DNA from: an uncultured Pelagibacteraceae bacterium | GTDB taxonomy: Bacteria; Pseudomonadota; Alphaproteobacteria; Pelagibacterales; AG-422-B15 | NCBI GenBank assembly: GCA_902570675.1 | Contig: CACFYZ010000002.1 | Span: 62,001-126,000 of the forward strand | Direction: 5' to 3' | Length of the DNA: 64,000 bases | Part shown: piece after piece, positions 1 through 7,806 of the stretch | How the letters are laid out: each line of letters starts with the position of its first letter | Numbering within the stretch: position 1 is the stretch's first letter | The notes under the pieces: model-generated | The model's database searches: none | What the model saw: only the letters and a program-made list of their open reading frames with translations | Told to the model about the DNA's origin: nothing | Program-made: the position numbers and the translations under genes

Positions 1-199
1 TACCTGGATCTAATAATTTTGCTAACCTCGCTCTTGGTAAAAGTTGACCACGTTTATCAAACTTTTCCTTTGCACGGGCTGAATTATCTGCAATCTTTTT
101 TTCAAGAGCTCGAATCTCATCAATTAGTATTTGGTGATCTTCCTGATTCTTTTTAAAAGACTTGGAATTGATCATGATTTTTGATTCAATAACTGGCAT
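1..199 (-). CDS. Acyl-CoA carboxylase carboxyltransferase (beta) subunit, 5' part only
   Basis: Only the first 66 codons lie in the window; the gene continues past its left edge. The visible protein starts MPVIESKIMI and includes a charged helix followed by RGQLLPRARLAKLLDPG. That RGxLLPRxRxxxLLDPG pattern is the conserved N-terminal signature of biotin-dependent acyl-CoA carboxylase beta subunits (methylcrotonyl-, geranyl- and propionyl-CoA carboxylases). The long N-terminal helix favours a methylcrotonyl/geranyl type, but the substrate cannot be decided from this piece. It is divergent from parE, with an 82-bp spacer that must hold both promoters. Confidence 0.68.
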   Translation of the reverse strand, partial: MPVIESKIMINSKSFKKNQEDHQILIDEIRALEKKIADNSARAKEKFDKRGQLLPRARLAKLLDPG

Positions 200-281
200 C
201 TTAAATTCTCAATAATTTCATACTGTTAGACTAATTAAATATTACACAATGTAAAGAATCTATTAAAGTCATAGTTTAATC

Positions 282-2279
282 ATGAAAAAAAAGAACCAAA
301 AGAAAAAATCATTAAAAAAGAAAAGGTCTAATAACCTAACAACAAATAAAGTTAAGGCTGCATATACGGCAAAAGATATTGAAGTCCTTGAAGGTTTAGA
401 ACCTGTAAGAAAACGTCCTGGAATGTATATTGGTGGAACCGATATTACGGCGATGCATCATTTGGTAAGTGAGGTACTTGATAATTCGATGGATGAAGTG
501 GTAGCGGGTCATGCAAACAAAGTCGAAATAAAACTTCTTGATAATTCATCAATTGAAATTTCTGACAATGGACGAGGTATACCTGTTGATAAGCATCCAA
601 AATTTAAAGTGTCTGCAGCAGAAGTAATTATGACTACCCTTCATTCAGGAGGTAAATTTAACAAATCAAGTTATAAAACTTCTGGGGGGTTGCACGGAGT
701 TGGGATCTCTGTTGTGAACGCTCTTTCAAAGAGACTCTTCTTAGAGATTGCTCGAGATAAAAAATACTTTTCTCAAACATACCAACAAGGTAATCCTACA
801 ACTAAACTGAAAGCGACCTTAAAAGGACCTTTAAAAAAAGGAACAAAAATAACATTCTCACCTGACCCAGAAATATTTGGTAATGAAATAGGCTTTGATG
901 CCTCGATTATCTACAATATGGCAAAGGCTAAGGCATATCTAATTCCTAATGTTGAAATCAACTGGTCGTGCAATAAGTCAGTGGCAGTAAAAGGAATACC
1001 TCTTTCAGATAAGCTGCATTATTCAGATGGAATAAAAGATTATTTGAATAGTCTCTGTAATCCTGAAGAGCCAATATTATCTGAACCATTTTACATCAAT
1101 GAGGAAATTGACAATGATAGTGGCAAAATCGAAGGAATTGTAAATTGGTTTGAGAATCTAGAAATGATCAATCTTTCATATTGTAACACCATCAAAACAC
1201 CTCTCGGTGGGACCCATGAAAATGGATTTAAGACTGGAATATTTAGGGCTTTTAAAGATTTTTCAAAATTAAAGTTTGAGAAAAAAGCATCGCAAATTAA
1301 TCAGGAAGATTTATTTGGCTCCTCGGGTTCAATTATTTCTACTTTTATTGAAAACCCAGAATTTCAGGGGCAAACAAAAGAAAAACTTTCAAGTGTGGGG
1401 GCTGGTAAAAAAATTGAATTAAAATCTCGCTTAGCGTTTGAACAGTGGCTCTCAAAAAAAACTAAGTCTGCTGAGGAACTCTTTTATTATGCGTTCAATA
1501 GATCACAATTACGACTGCAGGACAAATCTAATCAAATTATAGAAAGAAATATAAAGAGAAAAAAAACTACACTGCCTGGTAAACTTACTGACTGCTCAAT
1601 TGATGGAAATAAAGGGACAGAAATTTTCCTTGTAGAAGGTGACTCAGCAGGCGGTTCTGCAAAACAGGCCAGGGATAGAAGGACTCAAGCCATTTTGCCG
1701 CTTAGAGGGAAAATTTTAAATGTTATCAGCGCCGGAAGAGACAAAGTTAATGCTAATCAAGAAATAATTGATTTGGTTCAAGCAATTGGTTGCAAAAGGG
1801 GTGAGAAATATAATTCTAAAGATATAAGATATGAGAAAATAATTATCATGACAGATGCCGATGTAGACGGTGCCCATATCTCAACTTTATTAATGGCTTT
1901 TTTCTACAAAGAGTTTCCAAGTATTATTGATGAGGGTCATCTATATTTATCTGTACCACCCCTATACAAAATTTCCAAAGGCTCACGTACCTTTTATGCT
2001 GTAAACGACAAGCATAAAGATGAATTAATTAAAAAAGAATTTAAAAACTCAGAAGTGACTATTAATAGATTTAAAGGTCTAGGAGAGATGATGCCAGCTC
2101 AGCTCAAGGAAACAACAATGTCGCCTGAAAATAGAACTTTATTAAGAGTTCAAATAGCTTCAAAAGATAAGAAAAAAACTCATAAATCGGTAGACTCATT
2201 AATGGGCAAGAAGCCTGAGTTAAGATTTAAATTTATTAGTGAAAATTCAAAAAATTTAAGTGTATCAGAAATTATTTAA
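282..2279 (+). CDS. parE: DNA topoisomerase IV subunit B (ParE)
   Basis: ATPase subunit of topoisomerase IV, which decatenates daughter chromosomes together with ParC (not in the window). The 665-residue protein has the GHKL ATPase motifs (RKRPGMYIGG, EVLDNSMDE, SDNGRGIP, GGLHGVGISVVNAL) in the first third. The TOPRIM motifs EGDSAGGSAKQ and DADVDGAHI come later, followed by the C-terminal RFKGLGEMMP block. IGGTD and EVLDNSMDEVVAGHA resemble ParE rather than GyrB. An unusually lysine-rich tail of about 20 residues precedes the ATPase domain. I see no Shine-Dalgarno sequence before the ATG. The 3' end overlaps the convergent aldehyde dehydrogenase by 4 bp. Confidence 0.95.
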   Translation: MKKKNQKKKSLKKKRSNNLTTNKVKAAYTAKDIEVLEGLEPVRKRPGMYIGGTDITAMHHLVSEVLDNSMDEVVAGHANKVEIKLLDNSSIEISDNGRGIPVDKHPKFKVSAAEVIMTTLHSGGKFNKSSYKTSGGLHGVGISVVNALSKRLFLEIARDKKYFSQTYQQGNPTTKLKATLKGPLKKGTKITFSPDPEIFGNEIGFDASIIYNMAKAKAYLIPNVEINWSCNKSVAVKGIPLSDKLHYSDGIKDYLNSLCNPEEPILSEPFYINEEIDNDSGKIEGIVNWFENLEMINLSYCNTIKTPLGGTHENGFKTGIFRAFKDFSKLKFEKKASQINQEDLFGSSGSIISTFIENPEFQGQTKEKLSSVGAGKKIELKSRLAFEQWLSKKTKSAEELFYYAFNRSQLRLQDKSNQIIERNIKRKKTTLPGKLTDCSIDGNKGTEIFLVEGDSAGGSAKQARDRRTQAILPLRGKILNVISAGRDKVNANQEIIDLVQAIGCKRGEKYNSKDIRYEKIIIMTDADVDGAHISTLLMAFFYKEFPSIIDEGHLYLSVPPLYKISKGSRTFYAVNDKHKDELIKKEFKNSEVTINRFKGLGEMMPAQLKETTMSPENRTLLRVQIASKDKKKTHKSVDSLMGKKPELRFKFISENSKNLSVSEII

Positions 2280-3733
2280 GATAATCTTTTAATATTTTTT
2301 TCAGTCTTTTCATCATATGGGGCAAAAATTAATTTAGTTGCATCTATAAGACTTGAACCTTTGAAAAAACTTCTTTTATGACTAAAATTTTTAAATCCAT
2401 CTTTGCCTCTATAAGATCCTGAACCACTTGACCCCACTCCTCCAAAAGGAAGATTATATTGGGCTGTTTGAAAAATAGTTTCATTAACTACTAGAGAGCC
2501 CGACGATGTCCTGTTTTGTAACTGATTAATTTCATTGTCATCTGATCCAAAATAATACATGGCTAGTGGCTTGGGCCTTTTATTAATATAAGCAATACTC
2601 TCATCAAAATCTTTATAAGTCATTAAAGGCATGACTGGTCCAAATATCTCATTTTTCATTATTTCCATATCATCATTGACATTAAGAACAAATGTTGGAG
2701 GTATTTTATGATGTTCTTGTTGAGAAAAATCCTCATTTGCTGGATTAATTTCGATTATTTCCGCTCCTTTGGCTCTTGCGTCATCTATATATCCTCTAAC
2801 TCGTTCATAATGAGACTGGTGCACTAAAGAGGTGTAGTCGGGATTATTCTTGATAGTAGGAAACTTTTCACCAACAAATTCTTTTGAAGCAGAGATAAAA
2901 TCATTAATTTTATTTTCAGGTATAAATCCATAATCCGGAGAAACACATATTTGTCCACCGTTAAACAACTTGCCAAACATAATTTTATTAATGCTTTTTT
3001 GTAAATCTGCATTTTTACTAACTATGGTAGGTGATTTACCGCCTAGTTCTAACGTTAATGGAACAAGGTTTTTAGCAGCTTCTGATGATACTTTTTTAGC
3101 AATGTCAGTTGATCCAGTATAAATCAAATGGTCAAATGGAAGTTTTGTGAAATCAATTGAAGTTTGCATTGCACCGTTTATAACTACAACTTCACTTTCA
3201 GAAAAATTTTCTTTAATTAAGTTTTCTACTAACTGACTGGTTCGCGGTACAAATTCTGATAGTTTAATCATTGCTGCGTTTCCAGCGGCAAATGCATCCA
3301 CTAATGGTCCTATACTTAAATTAACTGGGAAATTCCATGGAGAGATTATGCCAACAACACCATATGGCTGATAATGGACTCTTGCTTTTGCTCCTAATAG
3401 ATTGAGCGGAAAATTAGGTGATCTTTTTTCAGGTTGCATCCATGAAGAAACATTTTTGTAAGAATAATTAGCAAATGAGAGAGTACTTCTTACATCAGCT
3501 AAAAGACTAATTTGTTGGTGTCTTGTTCCAAAATCTGACTGAATTGCCTCTCCAAAAGCATCACTATTATCTTCAACTATATCAATAAGTTTTTTTAATC
3601 TTTCTTTTCTTTCAGCAAGCCCTGGTATATTGCCATCAATATATCTTTGTTTTAGAATATTTAATTTACTTGATAATTCTTCAAAAGGTATATCTGCATA
3701 TATACTTTCTGTATTGATTCCACCTAATCCCAT
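2276..3733 (-). CDS. NAD(P)-dependent aldehyde dehydrogenase, coniferyl-aldehyde-dehydrogenase-like
   Basis: Oxidises an aldehyde to the acid. Counting from the chosen start, the 485-residue protein has the PWNFP cofactor site (about 132-136), catalytic Glu in LELGGKSP (E229) and nucleophilic Cys in GGQICVSP (C263). The C-terminal PFGGVGSSGSGSYRGKDGF block is typical of the class 3/coniferyl-aldehyde (CalB-like) branch. The open frame runs 165 bp further upstream, but that would overlap the divergent crotonase and add an unrelated sequence. The ATG at 3733 is preceded by GGCGGAGGCTATT, a strong ribosome binding site, which decides the start. The true substrate is unknown. Confidence 0.88.
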   Translation of the reverse strand: MGLGGINTESIYADIPFEELSSKLNILKQRYIDGNIPGLAERKERLKKLIDIVEDNSDAFGEAIQSDFGTRHQQISLLADVRSTLSFANYSYKNVSSWMQPEKRSPNFPLNLLGAKARVHYQPYGVVGIISPWNFPVNLSIGPLVDAFAAGNAAMIKLSEFVPRTSQLVENLIKENFSESEVVVINGAMQTSIDFTKLPFDHLIYTGSTDIAKKVSSEAAKNLVPLTLELGGKSPTIVSKNADLQKSINKIMFGKLFNGGQICVSPDYGFIPENKINDFISASKEFVGEKFPTIKNNPDYTSLVHQSHYERVRGYIDDARAKGAEIIEINPANEDFSQQEHHKIPPTFVLNVNDDMEIMKNEIFGPVMPLMTYKDFDESIAYINKRPKPLAMYYFGSDDNEINQLQNRTSSGSLVVNETIFQTAQYNLPFGGVGSSGSGSYRGKDGFKNFSHKRSFFKGSSLIDATKLIFAPYDEKTEKNIKRLS

Positions 3734-3813
3734 AATAGCCTCCGCCAAAATTATATGTTTATTTGATAAAAAATATACTATTTTGTTATCTTTTAAAGGT
3801 GTATTAATAATAT

Positions 3814-4605
3814 ATGTCCGACGTTGTAAAGTTAGAAATAAAAAACAATATTGCCGTATTAACCCTAAATGATCCTGATAAGCTAAATGCACTCTCAATG
3901 GAGATGGTTTCGGAACTACACAAAATTATAAAAAAAATAAATAACGGTGAAATTGAAGCAAGATGCCTTGTAATTACAGGAGCAGGTAGAGGATTTTGTG
4001 CTGGAGCAAATCTAATCGAGGGGGCTGGACAGTCCAGCTTTGACGAGATTGATCCGGGGCAAGCTCTTGAAGAATATTATCACCCTTTTCTTATTGATTT
4101 AAAAAACTTACAAATTCCACTCATAACAGCTGTGAATGGAGTGGCGGCTGGTGCGGGATGTTCATTAGGTGTCTTTGGAGATTTAGTTTACGCTTCAAGG
4201 TCTTCATACTTTTACCAGGCATTTAAATTTATTGGTCTTGTACCAGATGCAAGTTCGACTTACGTTATTCCTCGAAAGATTGGTTTGGCAAGGGCAATGG
4301 AATTTTCAATGATCGGTGAAAAAGTTTCATCGGAGAAGGCTTTAGAATGGGGCCTCATAAATCATGTAGTTGATGATGAAATTTTAATGAAAACAGTAAT
4401 GGAGACCGCTAAAACATTAGCTGAAGGACCGACAGTTGCTCTCAAACTTATAAAGCAGCTTTACTGGGATAGTTTTTCTAATAATTTTGAGGACCAATTA
4501 TCTGCCGAAAGTAAAGCCCAAACAATTGCTGGAAAAACTGAAGATAGCAAAATTGGCGTGATGTCCTTTATCCAAAAAAAGAAAGCTCAATTCAAAGGTA
4601 AGTAA
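3814..4605 (+). CDS. Enoyl-CoA hydratase/isomerase family protein (PaaG-like crotonase)
   Basis: Crotonase-fold enzyme acting on a CoA thioester. The 263-residue length is normal. The oxyanion-hole segments are GRGFCAGANL (about 58-67) and NGVAAGAG (about 110-117). The usual GGTQRL region is replaced by PDASSTYVIPR. An Asp there, instead of hydratase-type glutamates, resembles PaaG-like isomerases more than a classical hydratase, so I make no specific substrate claim. It is divergent from the aldehyde dehydrogenase across an 80-bp spacer and ends directly against the tgt stop codon on the other strand. Confidence 0.85.
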   Translation: MSDVVKLEIKNNIAVLTLNDPDKLNALSMEMVSELHKIIKKINNGEIEARCLVITGAGRGFCAGANLIEGAGQSSFDEIDPGQALEEYYHPFLIDLKNLQIPLITAVNGVAAGAGCSLGVFGDLVYASRSSYFYQAFKFIGLVPDASSTYVIPRKIGLARAMEFSMIGEKVSSEKALEWGLINHVVDDEILMKTVMETAKTLAEGPTVALKLIKQLYWDSFSNNFEDQLSAESKAQTIAGKTEDSKIGVMSFIQKKKAQFKGK

Positions 4606-5709
4606 TCAACTCTTATAATTTACTAAAAATTCTTCTGTAAAATCTTTAAAAGTTTTATTTTCAATTGCGTTTCTTATATCTCTCATTAAATCTTGATAAA
4701 AATATATGTTGTGCAACGAAAGCAACATTCCGCCAAGCATTTCTTTAGCATTGAATAAGTGATGTATATAACCAGCAGAATAATCTCTGCAGATTGGATT
4801 TGTACTATTTTTATCAATAGGCTCGTCAAGTTTCTTAAATTTTGAGTTTCTAATATTGATTGGACCATTTTTTGTAAAAGCCTGACCATTGCGACCACTC
4901 CTGGTTGGAAGGACGCAATCAAACATGTCTATTCCTCTTGAGACACTTCCAATAATATCATCTGGCTTTCCAACGCCCATTAAATAATGAGGCTTCTCAG
5001 TTGGTAAGGCTGGAACAGTATAATCCAGTACTTCAAACATTTGATCTTGTGGCTCACCTACCGCTAGTCCTCCGACCGCGTAGCCATCAAAATCTAAATT
5101 AGTTAAGATTTCACAGGAATTTTTTCTTAAATCTTCATATGTGCTTCCCTGCACTATTCCAAAAAGTTTATTTTTATTAATATTATAAAAATATTTATGA
5201 CATCTTTCAGCCCATCTCATTGACATTTCCATTGAAGATTTAGCTTCTTGATATTCTGCTGGGAATGGTGTGCATTCGTCAAAAGTCATGACAATGTCAG
5301 AATTTAGATTTGTCTGTATATCCATTGATGTCTCAGGAGATAAAAAGATATTTTTGCCATCAATATGAGATTTAAAATTTACTCCTTCTTCAGAGATTTG
5401 TCTTAATTTAGAAAGTGAAAATACTTGGTATCCTCCTGAGTCAGTCAATATTGGTTTGTCCCAGTTCATAAACTTGTGTAGACCTCCAAATTTCTTTACT
5501 TCAGAAGAACCTGGTCTCAACATCAAATGATAAGTATTGCCTAGTAATATTTCTGAACCTGTTTTTATAAGGTCGTCCGTAAATATTCCCTTAACTGTAC
5601 CTGCAGTGCCGACAGGCATAAACGCTGGCGTATTTATTTTACCATGCAGAGTCTGTAGAACCCCTCTTCGGGCTTTGCCTTCTTCAGCGATAATATTAAA
5701 GTCATTCAT
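4606..5709 (-). CDS. tgt: tRNA-guanine(34) transglycosylase
   Basis: Exchanges G34 for the queuine precursor preQ1 in the anticodons of tRNA-Asp, -Asn, -His and -Tyr. The 367 residues contain the active-site segment TDSGGYQVFSL (D90), the GGLAVGEP substrate-pocket loop, and the nucleophile in MFDCVLPTRSGRNG (D264). Of the zinc site (in E. coli C302, C304, C307, H333), only C307 and H333 remain; positions 302 and 304 are Ser and Asn (checked on the DNA). The gene overlaps queA by 8 bp, so the two are probably cotranslated. A queuosine-precursor transporter gene lies at about 41 kb. Confidence 0.93.
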   Translation of the reverse strand: MNDFNIIAEEGKARRGVLQTLHGKINTPAFMPVGTAGTVKGIFTDDLIKTGSEILLGNTYHLMLRPGSSEVKKFGGLHKFMNWDKPILTDSGGYQVFSLSKLRQISEEGVNFKSHIDGKNIFLSPETSMDIQTNLNSDIVMTFDECTPFPAEYQEAKSSMEMSMRWAERCHKYFYNINKNKLFGIVQGSTYEDLRKNSCEILTNLDFDGYAVGGLAVGEPQDQMFEVLDYTVPALPTEKPHYLMGVGKPDDIIGSVSRGIDMFDCVLPTRSGRNGQAFTKNGPINIRNSKFKKLDEPIDKNSTNPICRDYSAGYIHHLFNAKEMLGGMLLSLHNIYFYQDLMRDIRNAIENKTFKDFTEEFLVNYKS

Positions 5710-6727
5710 TTTTAAATAGTAAACTTACATCGCCATAAGAAAAGAAACGATATTTATCTTGAATTGCGTGCTTATAAAGAGCTTGTATCTTTTCAAAACC
5801 AGCAAAAGCACTTACGAGCAGCATTAGAGATGACTTCGGCAAATGAAAATTTGTAAGTAATATATCTACTATCTTAAATTTATATCCAGGCTTAATAAAG
5901 ATATCTGTTTCACCGTCAAAGTAATGTAAATCATCATTTGAAAAAGCGCTTTCAAGCAGTCTTAATGTTGTGGTTCCAACTGATATTATTTTACCACCAC
6001 TGCTTTTGCAGTCTTTAATTCTCTGAATCACATCTGCGGTTATAGTCCCACTTTCAGAGTGTATTTTATGATCGTTAATTTTATTATTCCTTATTGGCAT
6101 AAAAGTTCCAGCTCCTACATGCAAAGTTATTTCTTCAATTTGCTCTCTTTTTTTTAACTCATTAATAGTTGCATCATTGAAATGAAGACCTGCTGTCGGA
6201 GCAGCGACTGACCCATATTCACGAGCATAAACAGTTTGATAATCAATAAAGTCTTGTTTATCACTTTTTCTTATTTTTTGTATATACGGTGGAAGAGGCA
6301 TAAATCCTTTTTCTAATATAAATTTCATAAATTCCTTATCATCAAGTGAAGTAATTAACTCAAATTCTCCACTAGATTTTTTGCTAATTACTTTACATGA
6401 TACATTTTTTCCTAAATCTAACTTACATTTCAATTTTATTTTTTTTCCCGGTTTTATAAAGGCAAGCCATCTTCTTTCATCAATTTGTTTATGAAAAGTG
6501 ATCTTAAATTGTTTACCTTCGTAGCTACCAATCATATAAGTTGGCATAACCTTACTATTATTAACAATCACTAAGTCTTTCTTACCGATATAATCTGTAA
6601 AATCTGTGAATACAGCATCCTGAATAGGCTCTAGACCTACTAACATTCTTGATGTTTCTCTTGGTGAAACAGGTCTATCAGCAATTAGGTCACTGGGTAG
6701 ATCAAAGTCAAACTGACTTAATTCCAT
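5702..6727 (-). CDS. queA: S-adenosylmethionine:tRNA ribosyltransferase-isomerase
   Basis: Adds the epoxycyclopentane ring from SAM onto preQ1-modified tRNA, the step after Tgt. The 341-residue protein starts MELSQFDFDLPSDLIADRP, a typical QueA N-terminus (FDFDLPxxLIAxxP). It also carries VNNSKVMP, the GSVAAPTAGLHF signature, HVGAGTFMPI, and the C-terminal TNFHLPKSSLMLLVSAFAG motif. It lies between the cyclophilin gene (3-bp gap) and tgt (8-bp overlap), the usual alphaproteobacterial order. Confidence 0.95.
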   Translation of the reverse strand: MELSQFDFDLPSDLIADRPVSPRETSRMLVGLEPIQDAVFTDFTDYIGKKDLVIVNNSKVMPTYMIGSYEGKQFKITFHKQIDERRWLAFIKPGKKIKLKCKLDLGKNVSCKVISKKSSGEFELITSLDDKEFMKFILEKGFMPLPPYIQKIRKSDKQDFIDYQTVYAREYGSVAAPTAGLHFNDATINELKKREQIEEITLHVGAGTFMPIRNNKINDHKIHSESGTITADVIQRIKDCKSSGGKIISVGTTTLRLLESAFSNDDLHYFDGETDIFIKPGYKFKIVDILLTNFHLPKSSLMLLVSAFAGFEKIQALYKHAIQDKYRFFSYGDVSLLFKNE

Positions 6728-6730
6728 TAA

Positions 6731-7282
6731 TTATAAGTCTGATAAGACCTTTACAGAAATCATTTCGTCAGGATCATCAACGATACCCGAGCCAGGTGCC
6801 CCTCTTTTTAAACTATCAATATATTCCATACCCTGAACGACTTGGCCAAATACAGTGTATTGACCATCAAGATGAGGAGCTGCTGCAAAACATATAAAGA
6901 ACTGGCTATTTGCAGAATTTGGATCAGATGTACGAGCCATTGATACTGTGCCTCTTAAGTGAGGTGTATTATTAAATTCACTCATTAAATCATCCTTGCT
7001 CGATCCACCCGTACCATTTCTATTTTGACCATCTCCTGTTTGAGCCATGAAACCTTCAATGACTCTATGAAAAGGAACACCATCATAAAATCCCTCTCTT
7101 GCCAATTCTTTAATTCGATTAACATGATTAGGTGCTACCTCTGGTAATAACTCAATAACGACATTGCCGTTCTTAAGTTCAATCTGTATAGTATTCTCCG
7201 GGTCTTTTGACATATTGTCTCCTTGTGCAATTGTTGAAATTAAAAATGTAATTAGAACTGTTAATATTTGAATTAATTTCAT
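6731..7282 (-). CDS. Exported cyclophilin-type peptidyl-prolyl cis-trans isomerase
   Basis: Catalyses proline isomerisation during protein folding. The first 20 or so residues (MKLIQILTVLITFLISTIAQ) form a signal peptide without a clear lipobox, so the mature enzyme is likely periplasmic. The cyclophilin core follows, with PFHRVIEGFMAQTGD (catalytic Arg), GTVSMART, NSANSQFFICFA and the VFGQVVQGME block. It is placed between coaD and queA as in other alphaproteobacteria, with 3-4 bp gaps on both sides, which suggests one transcript. Confidence 0.9.
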   Translation of the reverse strand: MKLIQILTVLITFLISTIAQGDNMSKDPENTIQIELKNGNVVIELLPEVAPNHVNRIKELAREGFYDGVPFHRVIEGFMAQTGDGQNRNGTGGSSKDDLMSEFNNTPHLRGTVSMARTSDPNSANSQFFICFAAAPHLDGQYTVFGQVVQGMEYIDSLKRGAPGSGIVDDPDEMISVKVLSDL

Positions 7283-7286
7283 TTGT

Positions 7287-7763
7287 TTAAAATTTATCTT
7301 TAAGTTTTTGTGTCACAAAACTGTTTGTAAAATTACTTACGTCACCGCCAAGCCTAGCTATTTCTTTTACAAAGTTTGATGATATTGATTGTCTTTGAGC
7401 ATCAGCCATTAAAAAAACTGTTTCAATATTACTATCTAGCTGTCTATTCATGCCAAGCATTTGAAATTCATATTCAAAATCAGACACAACACGCAATCCT
7501 CTTATTAGTATTTTTGCTTTTAAGGAATTTGCAAGATCAATAAGTAAATTATCAAAAGCAATAACTTCTATATCCTTATTTGAAGAAAACTCATTTTCTA
7601 TCATGTCTTTTCTTTCCTCAAGATTAAACAACGGTTGTTTATGAGGACTATCTGCGACTGCAATATAAAGTTTATCCACGAGCTTAGTTGCTCTATTAAT
7701 AATATCTATGTGACCTTTATGGATCGGGTCAAAGCTACCTGGATAAATACCAACATTTTTCAT
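7287..7763 (-). CDS. coaD: Phosphopantetheine adenylyltransferase
   Basis: Penultimate step of coenzyme A biosynthesis (4'-phosphopantetheine plus ATP to dephospho-CoA). The 158-residue length is standard. The nucleotidyltransferase motif YPGSFDPIHKGHIDII sits at the N-terminus. RGLRVVSDFEYEFQM is the substrate-binding segment, and ISSNFVKEIARLGGDV matches the C-terminal ISS motif region. It lies downstream of gyrA with a 43-bp gap and 4 bp before the cyclophilin gene. Confidence 0.95.
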   Translation of the reverse strand: MKNVGIYPGSFDPIHKGHIDIINRATKLVDKLYIAVADSPHKQPLFNLEERKDMIENEFSSNKDIEVIAFDNLLIDLANSLKAKILIRGLRVVSDFEYEFQMLGMNRQLDSNIETVFLMADAQRQSISSNFVKEIARLGGDVSNFTNSFVTQKLKDKF

Positions 7764-7806
7764 GCCTGAAATATATATTGAAAGTAAAAAGAGCTCTAGT
7801 AATTTC

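Noticed and set aside
3734..3898. Upstream extension of the aldehyde dehydrogenase frame (55 more residues)
   Set aside because: It overlaps the divergent crotonase start, has no family similarity, and a strong ribosome binding site precedes the ATG at 3733.
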